A DNA stretch of 64,000 nucleotides from Mycobacterium montefiorense (GTDB taxonomy: Bacteria; Actinomycetota; Actinomycetes; Mycobacteriales; Mycobacteriaceae), in assembly GCF_003112775.1 (NCBI RefSeq), contig NZ_BFCH01000036.1:1-64000 (forward strand), given 5' to 3'. The first letter of the stretch is position 1; every line of letters starts with the position of its first letter. The position numbers were made by a program, and so were the translations under genes. The notes under the pieces were generated by a model. It was not told the origin of the DNA. It saw only the letters and a program-made list of their open reading frames with translations, and ran no database searches. Shown one piece after another: positions 57,924-64,000 of this stretch.

Positions 57924-58589
57924 ATGAAAATCGCTAACCAATTCACCGTAAGCGCGCCCATCCAACAAGCCTGGGACGTGCTGTGCGACCTGGAGCAGGT
58001 GATCCCGTTGATGCCGGGCGCCCAGCTGATCGGCCATGAAGGCGAGGAGTATCTCGGCAAGGTCAAGGTCAAGGTTGGCCCGGTGACAAGCGAATTCAGC
58101 GGCAAGGTGCGTTTCGTCGAACAGGACAGCGATGAGTATCGCGCGGTCATCGATGGCAAGGGCAAGGAAGCGCGTGGCACCGGCAATGCGGCCGCCACGG
58201 TCACCGCGCAGCTGCAGGCAAACGGGGAGCAGACCACCGTCAGCGTCGACACCGATCTCAAGATCGTCGGCAAACTGGCCCAATTCGGCAGCGGCATGCT
58301 GCAGCAGGTGTCGGAGAAATTGTTGGGGCAGTTCGTCGAATCGCTGGAGGCCAAGTTGGCCGCTGAGAAGAACGGCGACCCAGCCCCTTCCGAAGCGGCA
58401 TCGGAGGAGCCCATTCCCGCGTGGCCGGTGAATCCGGTCCCGGGAACCCGGCAAGCACCCGTTTCCGAACCCGAACCCATCGATCTGCTGCAGCTCGCCG
58501 GCGGCGACCAACTCAAGAAATACGCCGCCCCGGCGCTGGCAGCGCTGGCCGCGCTGGTGCTGATCTGGGTGCTGCTGCGACGGCGTTAG
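57924..58589 (+). CDS. coxG: CoxG/SRPBCC-domain membrane-anchor protein
   Basis: A 221-residue protein with an N-terminal CoxG-type SRPBCC fold (residues about 1-145: SAPIQQAWDVLCDLEQVIPL and GKGKEARGTGNAAATVTAQL). A disordered linker and one C-terminal helix (APALAALAALVLIWVLLRRR) follow. CoxG is known to bind the CO dehydrogenase to the membrane and pass electrons to quinone. It is longer than the recalled Rv0369c (about 171) by its linker. ATG at 57924. Confidence 0.93.
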   Translation: MKIANQFTVSAPIQQAWDVLCDLEQVIPLMPGAQLIGHEGEEYLGKVKVKVGPVTSEFSGKVRFVEQDSDEYRAVIDGKGKEARGTGNAAATVTAQLQANGEQTTVSVDTDLKIVGKLAQFGSGMLQQVSEKLLGQFVESLEAKLAAEKNGDPAPSEAASEEPIPAWPVNPVPGTRQAPVSEPEPIDLLQLAGGDQLKKYAAPALAALAALVLIWVLLRRR

Positions 58590-58595
58590 CGGCTC

Positions 58596-59801
58596 GTGGC
58601 CACCCCATTGCTGTTGCGGGGCGTCGATCGGGCGGCGCTGGCGACAGCGCTGGTCGCTCGTCTGCGCAGCGTTGGGGTATTGGTGTCCGCCAGTGGCCCG
58701 GCCAGCTTCGTGGAAGCGCTGCGAAAGCTGATGCCGGACAACATATCTGCGCTGTACTGGGCGGCCCGGCTGACGTTGGTCAATCGGATGGAGGATCTGG
58801 GCGCCTTCGATGCGGTATTCGCGACGGTGTTCGGTGCCGCCGAACCCGACGGCACCACGGCACCCGAGACGGCGCTGCCGTTGCCGGGACCCAAAACGCC
58901 GGCTGCCGGCACGCTGCGCTCGGGCGGTAGCGGAGCCGGTTCCACCCAAAAGCTGCCCTGGGTGACGCGGAGCATCGCCGCGGCGGAGCAGACGGCAGGC
59001 TCGAGCCTGCTGGTGCCGGATGTGCTGCCCAGCCGCATCGCGGCGCTGGCGGACGAACCGTTCGACCGATTCGATCCCGAAGACCTCCGCCTGCTCGGCA
59101 TCTGGCTGGAAGCGACCGTCGCGCGCTGGCCGCGGCGCCGCAGCCTGCGATTTGAGCCGAGCCCTGGCGGCAAGCGAATCGACCTGCGGGCCACCATGAA
59201 CGCGTCGCGCTCGACCGGCTGGGAATCGATGGTGCTGGCGCGAACCCGGCCGCGCCGCCGGCCGCGGCGGATCGTGCTTGTCTGCGATGTCAGCCGCTCG
59301 ATGCAGCCCTACGCCGCGGTCTATCTGCATCTGATGCGGGCGGTGTTGCGCCAGGGCGGAACTCGTCCCGAGGTGTTCGCGTTCTCGACGTCGCTGACCC
59401 GGCTCACCTCGGTGCTCTCGCACCGATCGGCCGAGGTGGCGCTGCAGCGGGCCAACGCCAAGGTCACCGACCGCTACGGCGGCACCTTCATCGGCCGCAG
59501 CCTGGCCGCGCTGCTCGCCCCGCCGCATGGCAACGCGCTGCGCGGCGCCGTGGTGATCATCGCCTCGGACGGCTGGGACAGCGATCCGCCCGACGCGCTG
59601 GAGCACGCGATGGTCCGGCTGCGTCGCCGTGCCGATCGGCTAGTGTGGCTCAATCCCCGAGCGGCACACGGTGAATTCCAACCGCTGGTGGGGTCGATGG
59701 GCGCGGCCCTGCCGTATTGCGATCTGTTTCTGCCGGCACACTCGCTGACCGGGCTGCGCGAACTGCTGCAGGCATTGGCCAGTGTGCATCCTTGGCATTG
59801 A
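58596..59801 (+). CDS. coxE: CoxE/von Willebrand A-domain protein
   Basis: A 401-residue protein matching Rv0368c (403). The VWA domain is in the C-terminal half (VLVCDVSRSMQPYAAVYLHL, a DxSxS metal-binding site, then GGTFIGRSLAALLA and IIASDGWDSDPPDALEH). It works with the MoxR ATPase to mature the CO dehydrogenase active site. GTG at 58596, 6 bp after coxG. Its TGA stop (59799-59801) lies inside copy B of the 59-bp repeat. Confidence 0.92.
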   Translation: MATPLLLRGVDRAALATALVARLRSVGVLVSASGPASFVEALRKLMPDNISALYWAARLTLVNRMEDLGAFDAVFATVFGAAEPDGTTAPETALPLPGPKTPAAGTLRSGGSGAGSTQKLPWVTRSIAAAEQTAGSSLLVPDVLPSRIAALADEPFDRFDPEDLRLLGIWLEATVARWPRRRSLRFEPSPGGKRIDLRATMNASRSTGWESMVLARTRPRRRPRRIVLVCDVSRSMQPYAAVYLHLMRAVLRQGGTRPEVFAFSTSLTRLTSVLSHRSAEVALQRANAKVTDRYGGTFIGRSLAALLAPPHGNALRGAVVIIASDGWDSDPPDALEHAMVRLRRRADRLVWLNPRAAHGEFQPLVGSMGAALPYCDLFLPAHSLTGLRELLQALASVHPWH

Positions 59802-59856
59802 GTGTGCACCCAGGGCGGCGACACGCTGGCCGAGGCCGCCGACGGCGCACACTCAA
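59798..59856. repeat. 59-bp inverted-repeat element, copy B
   Basis: TTGAGTGTGC at 59798-59807 and its exact complement GCACACTCAA at 59847-59856. The coxE stop (TGA 59799-59801) and the eutC stop (TGA on the minus strand, 59853-59855) lie inside the two arms. The interior shares GGCCGCCG with copy C. It sits on one side of the eutBC pair. Confidence 0.85.
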
Positions 59857-60614
59857 ATCTGTTGGCGCACAGCTAATCCTCGGGAGGCGTCTTTGAGGGC
59901 GACGCCGGAACGACCGAGCTCGCGGGCACCGGCGACGAGCGCGGCGGCGACGCCCGCGGCCGTGGAGTAGTCCAGGCCGTCGGGCGGATGGATGTTGGAG
60001 ATGCAGTTGCGGTCGGCGTCGGTGAGCCCCGGCACCGGACGATGCGTGAGGTAGATACCCAGGCTGTCCGCGACTGAGAGTCCCGGGCGTTCGCCGATAA
60101 GCACTAGAACTGTTGTCACGCCAAGTGATTGACCGATGTGATCCCCGAGCGCCACGCGCGCCTGGGTGGCGATGACCAGCGGTGCCATCCGGTAGCGGCC
60201 GCCGAATTCGCGGACCAGCGCGTCGACCAAGCCCACGCCATGGTCGGTCAGCGCGCGGGGTGACAATCCGTCGGCGAGGACAAAGCCGATATCCGCCTTA
60301 GTTTTTGGTAAGTCCGACAGGTCAGCGGGGCTGCGACCGAGGTCAGGCCGCCGCAGGTACTCGCTGCGCGAGGTCGCCCGGCTGTGTACCCGCAGCGGCT
60401 GGTCGATGCCGATGTGATGCAGCTGCTCGATGAGGTCGTCGACGTTGAGTGGGTCATGGACGGCATCGCGTGCCGCGGCGTGGGCTGCCTGGAATTCCAG
60501 AATCCGCTTGGTGGGCAACGAGTTTCCCGCACGGCCCAGCCCGATGCGTGCCTGCGTGGTCGCTCGCAGTGGCGCCCAAATATCGCAGTCTGACGGCAGA
60601 TTCGCAGTGCTCAT
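59853..60614 (-). CDS. eutC: Ethanolamine ammonia-lyase small subunit
   Basis: A 253-residue light chain of the B12-dependent enzyme that splits ethanolamine into acetaldehyde and ammonia. Conserved segments: TTQARIGLGRAGNSLPTKRI, LDFQ/AAHAAARDAVH, FVLADGLSPRAL and VLIGERPGLSVADSLGIYL. The ATG at 60614 overlaps the eutB stop by 1 bp (TGATG), so the two subunits are coupled. No shell or reactivase (eutA) genes are visible in the window. Confidence 0.95.
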   Translation of the reverse strand: MSTANLPSDCDIWAPLRATTQARIGLGRAGNSLPTKRILEFQAAHAAARDAVHDPLNVDDLIEQLHHIGIDQPLRVHSRATSRSEYLRRPDLGRSPADLSDLPKTKADIGFVLADGLSPRALTDHGVGLVDALVREFGGRYRMAPLVIATQARVALGDHIGQSLGVTTVLVLIGERPGLSVADSLGIYLTHRPVPGLTDADRNCISNIHPPDGLDYSTAAGVAAALVAGARELGRSGVALKDASRGLAVRQQI

Positions 60615-62020
60615 CAGCCGGCCGCCAATGCTCGCAGCGGCGACGTCGCGAGGTCGACGGGAAGGATCCGGCCGTCGGCATCGGCTATACCCAGGCTGGC
60701 CAGCCACGCCGCGAATTCAGGTGCTGGCCGCAGCCCCAACGCTTTTCGCACGTACAGCGCGTCGTGAAAGGACAGGCTTTGATAGCCGAGCATGATGTCG
60801 TCGGCGCCGGGAACGGCGATCACGAACGCGGTACCCGCCACGCCCAGCAGCGTCAACAGCGTGTCCATATCGTCCTGGTCGGCTTCGGCGTGGTTGGTGT
60901 AGCACACGTCGACACCCATCGGCAGGCCGAGCAGTTTCCCGCAGAAGTTGTCTTCGAGCCCGGCGCGGATGATCTGTTTGCCGTCGTAGAGGTACTCGGG
61001 CCCGATGAATCCGACCACGGTGTTGATCAACAGCGGTTGTAGTGCCCGGGCTACCGCGTAGGAGCGCGCCTCGAGCGTCTGCTGATCGACCGGCTTGTTA
61101 CCCATGCCGAGGTGGGCACCGGCCGACAGCGCCGAACCCTGTCCGGTCTCCAGATACATGACGTTGTCGCCGACCGTGCCGCGGTGCAGCGATCGGGCCG
61201 CCTGGTTGGCCTCGGTCAACATCGCGATCGAGGTGCCGAAGCTGGCATTGGCGCCCTCGGTGCCCGCGATGGACTGGAAAACCAGGTCGACGGGCGCGCC
61301 CCGCTCGATCAGCTCCATCGTCGTCGTGACGTGGCACAGCACGCACGACTGCACGGGGATGGCGAACTGTTGGCGAATGTCGTCGAGCAGGTGCAGCAGA
61401 TCCGACGCCGCGTGCGGCGAGTCGGTCGCCGGGTTGATGCCGATCACCGCGTCACCGCAGCCCATCAGCAGGCCGTCGAGCATCGCCGCGGCTATGCCGC
61501 GCGGGTCATCGGTGGGGTGGTTGGGTTGCAGCCGGGTGGCCAGCGTGCCGGGCAATCCGATCGTGGTTCGGAAGGCAGCGGTAGTCGTCGCGGCGGCGGC
61601 AACCAGGATCAAGTCCTGGTTGCGCATGATCTTTGACACCGCGGCGACCATCTCCGGGGTGAGTCCCGGGGAGACGGCGGTGATCCACGCCGCGCTGTCG
61701 TCGAGCGATGCCGTATCCAGGAGCCAGTCGCGAAAGCCACCGACGGTCAAGTGCGCGATCGGGCCGAACGCCTCGCGGTTGTGGCTGTCGATGATCAGCC
61801 GGGTGACCTCATCGGTCTCATACGGCACGATCACGTCGTTGAGAAATGTCGCCAGCGGTATGTCGGCCAGTACCCACGCCGCCGCGGCCCGTTCGGCGTC
61901 GGAATCGGCGGCGCAGCCGGCCAGCTGGTCACCGGAGCGCAGCGGCGTTGCCTTCGCCATCACATCGACCAGGCCGTCAAAGGCGTAGGTCGTCCCCGAA
62001 ATGGAGTGCCGGTAGCGCAT
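60614..62020 (-). CDS. eutB: Ethanolamine ammonia-lyase large subunit
   Basis: A 468-residue adenosylcobalamin-binding catalytic subunit. Visible conserved parts: MRYRHSISGTTYAFDGLVDV, AKATPLRSGDQLAG, a metal/substrate barrel with DAVIGINPATDSP, VQSCVLCHVTTTMELIERG, YLETGQGSALSAGAHLG and GVDVCYTNHAEADQDDMDTL. It may use host-derived or phospholipid-derived ethanolamine. Lies between two copies of a 59-bp repeat. ATG at 62020. Confidence 0.97.
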   Translation of the reverse strand: MRYRHSISGTTYAFDGLVDVMAKATPLRSGDQLAGCAADSDAERAAAAWVLADIPLATFLNDVIVPYETDEVTRLIIDSHNREAFGPIAHLTVGGFRDWLLDTASLDDSAAWITAVSPGLTPEMVAAVSKIMRNQDLILVAAAATTTAAFRTTIGLPGTLATRLQPNHPTDDPRGIAAAMLDGLLMGCGDAVIGINPATDSPHAASDLLHLLDDIRQQFAIPVQSCVLCHVTTTMELIERGAPVDLVFQSIAGTEGANASFGTSIAMLTEANQAARSLHRGTVGDNVMYLETGQGSALSAGAHLGMGNKPVDQQTLEARSYAVARALQPLLINTVVGFIGPEYLYDGKQIIRAGLEDNFCGKLLGLPMGVDVCYTNHAEADQDDMDTLLTLLGVAGTAFVIAVPGADDIMLGYQSLSFHDALYVRKALGLRPAPEFAAWLASLGIADADGRILPVDLATSPLRALAAG

Positions 62021-62083
62021 ATTTCACAGTAGGTCACCTTGGGTCACCAGCAGGTCAACGTGGCCGGTGCCGGGTCCGTTACG

Positions 62084-62142
62084 TCGAGTGTGCGGCCCCG
62101 GCGACGACGCGCCGATCCTGGCCGCCGTGAGTGCACACTCAA
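62084..62142. repeat. 59-bp inverted-repeat element, copy C
   Basis: TCGAGTGTGC at 62084-62093 and GCACACTCAA at 62133-62142, 59 bp in total. It lies between the divergent eutB and GH76 starts. Nine of the ten arm bases are complementary. Confidence 0.8.
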
Positions 62143-62205
62143 GTCCCTAAGTACACACCCGACGCCCACAGCACCGCCAATGCGCATGAGGCAGGATCGG
62201 CAGGT

Positions 62206-63325
62206 ATGGATCAGCTATGGGCCAACCGGGCAGCCAGCTCCGAAGCCGCTGTCGCGCAACGACACCTGAAGCGGCTGTGGGCCTTGCCGGGAACCCAGCT
62301 GGGAGTGGTGGCCTGGCCGGCGACGCGGCGGGACAGGTTGTTCGGCACTTGGCACTACTGGTGGCAGGCGCATCTGCTGGATTGCCTGGTCGACGCGCAG
62401 CTACGCGACCCACAGCCGCACCGGCACACCGAGATCAACCGCCAGGTCCGCTCGCACCGGCTGCGCAACAACTTCCGCTGGACCAACAGCTATTACGACG
62501 ACATGGCATGGCTGGCGATCGCCCTGGAACGCGCCGCCCGGATCGCCGGCGTCGAGCGCAGCCGAGCTCTGCCCAAGCTGGCCGATCAGTTCGTCAAGGC
62601 ATGGGTGCCCGAAGACGGCGGCGGTATCCCGTGGCGTAAGCAAGACCAGTTCTTCAACGCCCCGGGTAACGGTCCGGCGGGGATTTTCCTGGCCCGTTAT
62701 GGCGACCACCTGAAGCGAGCAGGGACAAATGGGGGACTGGATTGATCGCACCCTGATCGACCCCGAGACGCACCTGGTGTTCGACGGCATCAAGGCCGGC
62801 TCGCTGGTCCGCGCGCAGTACACCTACTGCCAGGGCGTGGTGCTCGGGCTGGAAACCGAGCTGGCCGCCCGCACCGGCGCCGAAGCCCGGGCAACACACG
62901 CCCAGCGCGTGTATCGCCTGGTCGCTGCCGTCAACGAACATATGGCGCCGGCCGGTGTGCTGAAGGGTTCCGGTGGCGGCGATGGCGGGTTGTTCGCCGG
63001 CGTCACCGCCCGCTACCTCGCGCTGGTCGCCACCTCACTACCCGGTGACTCCGCCGACGACGCGGTGGCCCGTGACACCGCGCGCACGATCGTGCTGTCC
63101 AGCGCGAAATCGGCGTGGGACTACCGGCAGACGGTGGACGGGCTGCCGTTGTTCGGCGCGTTCTGGGACCGCGACGCGGAGCTGCCGACGACGGGCGGTG
63201 CGCAGGCGCAGTTCGTCGAGGGCGCGGTGAACGCTTCGGAGACTCCCGAACGGGATCTGTCGGTGCAGCTGTCGGGGTGGATGCTGATGGAGGCCGCCTG
63301 TAACGTCACCGCCGTCCAGTATTGA
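62206..63325 (+). pseudogene. GH76-family alpha-1,6-mannanase-like protein, frameshifted
   Basis: A glycoside hydrolase family 76 protein in two frames. The first half (ATG at 62206) contains the catalytic Asp-Asp in WTNSYYDDMAWLAIAL and GGGIPWR, and stops at 62745. The second half runs in the next frame from about 62729 to 63325 with LIDPETHLVFDGI, YTYCQGVVLGLE (compare TYNQG) and LKGSGGGDGGLFAG. The frames join at GCAGGGACAAATGGGG (62719-62734), which looks like one extra base in the GGGA or the G-run. The repaired protein would be about 373 residues, near the recalled length of Rv0365c. Either a real loss or an assembly error; GH76 enzymes cut mannose-containing polymers. Confidence 0.8.
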
Positions 63326-63338
63326 TAAGGAGCGTTCG

Positions 63339-64000
63339 ATGACCCCTTCCAGCACCAAGGTCCGTCCTGACGCCGAGTCGGCTCTGCGGGACCTGCTGAA
63401 GGACGGAATCACCATTGCCGCAGGCGGATTCGGCCTGTGCGGCATTCCGGAGAACCTGATTCAGGCGCTGGTCGACAGCGGCGTCAAAGACCTGACGATC
63501 GTCGGAAACAACGCCGGTGTCGACGATTTCGGCATGGGGCTGTTGCTCAAGGGTCGGCAGGTCAAGAAAGTCATTGCCTCCTACGTAGGAGAAAACAAGG
63601 AATTCGAACGCCAGGTGCTGGCCGGCGAACTGGACCTAGTGCTTACCCCGCAAGGCACGCTGGCCGAGAAGTTACGCGCCGGCGGCGCGGGGATTCCGGG
63701 CTTCTACACGCGCACCGCCTTTGGCACCCAACTCGCCGAAGGCAAGGACATGCGAGTTTTCGACGGCATCGAATATGTGCTGGAGGAAGGCATCCACGCC
63801 GACGTCGCGATCGTCAAGGCGTGGAAGGGCGACAAGGCAGGCAACCTGGTCTACCGGCGGACGGCGCGCAACTTCAACCCGATGATCGCCACCTGCGGCA
63901 AGGTGACCGTTGCCGAAGTAGAGGAGCTGGTCGAGGTTGGCGAGTTGGATCCCGACGACATCCACACCCCCGGCATCTATGTGGACCGCATCATCCAGGG
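63339..64000 (+). CDS. scoA: Succinyl-CoA:3-ketoacid CoA-transferase subunit A (partial)
   Basis: The frame from the ATG at 63339, 6 bp after a TAAGGAG site, is open to the window edge (220 codons of about 248). Conserved CoA-transferase family 1 segments are GGFGLCGIPENLI, the NNAGVDDFGMGLLL motif, QGTLAEKLRAGGAGIPGFYT and the FGTQLAEGK region. It transfers CoA from succinyl-CoA to acetoacetate-type acids with subunit B, which should follow beyond the window. The gene lies 13 bp after the GH76 frame. Confidence 0.93.
   Translation, partial: MTPSSTKVRPDAESALRDLLKDGITIAAGGFGLCGIPENLIQALVDSGVKDLTIVGNNAGVDDFGMGLLLKGRQVKKVIASYVGENKEFERQVLAGELDLVLTPQGTLAEKLRAGGAGIPGFYTRTAFGTQLAEGKDMRVFDGIEYVLEEGIHADVAIVKAWKGDKAGNLVYRRTARNFNPMIATCGKVTVAEVEELVEVGELDPDDIHTPGIYVDRIIQ

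Overview
The window is mycobacterial chromosome. It is GC-rich and carries many GTG and TTG starts, PE and PPE genes, and the iniB-iniA-iniC operon. Most genes have recognisable counterparts in the Mycobacterium tuberculosis H37Rv Rv0322-Rv0386 interval. PPE proteins with the SVP-type tail point to a slow-growing Mycobacterium other than M. tuberculosis; the species cannot be fixed from the sequence alone. All Rv comparisons are from memory, not from a search.

Layout. (1) 1-5.2 kb: the end of a glycine-rich protein, a DUF7159-type membrane protein, udgA, a DinB/mycothiol-type enzyme, a small SnoaL-like protein and rmlA, so nucleotide-sugar and cell-wall supply. (2) 5.2-10.8 kb, minus strand: a YibE/F membrane protein, aspC and a large membrane Fe-S oxidoreductase with an amplified Ala/Pro/Lys tail. 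(3) 10.9-20.1 kb: the isoniazid-inducible locus, with the regulator iniR (broken by a frameshift here), an Rv0340-like gene, a very long iniB, and the dynamin-like iniA and iniC. (4) 20.0-23.4 kb, minus strand: lpqJ, two small membrane proteins and a membrane-anchored Hsp70-like protein; the last three share a cytosolic part/helix/Thr-Pro tail design. (5) 23.7-28.9 kb: accessory metabolism, with a MobA-like transferase, a resorcylate-decarboxylase-like amidohydrolase, an aldehyde dehydrogenase, a LysR regulator and a sulfotransferase. (6) 29.2-33.4 kb: dnaK-grpE-dnaJ1-hspR behind two HspR-type HAIR operators. (7) 33.9-40.4 kb: a cyclase-homology/NTPase/LuxR giant regulator, a PPE gene, a PE gene with an in-frame stop, and a second PPE gene. 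(8) 40.5-50.1 kb: aldose epimerase, globin-oxidoreductase, DUF3060 protein, clpB (with its own HAIR), enoyl-CoA hydratase, ttfA-like, pyrE, a lipoprotein and a SpoU methyltransferase. (9) 50.2-59.8 kb: a LysR gene and a form I aerobic CO dehydrogenase cluster. (10) 59.9-64.0 kb: eutBC, a frameshifted GH76 glycosidase and the start of scoA.

Working together: the dnaK operon and clpB form one disaggregase regulon, both marked by HAIR operators. The ini locus and the neighbouring Thr/Pro-tailed membrane proteins look like an envelope-stress region. The cox genes supply catalytic subunits and maturation factors for CO oxidation. Main novel signals: a 59-bp inverted-repeat element present three times (two copies bracket eutBC), tandem CCCCTAAT motifs in the ini control regions, a hairpin between iniB and iniA, three broken genes (iniR, PE, GH76), and the Hsp70-like membrane module between iniC and lpqJ.
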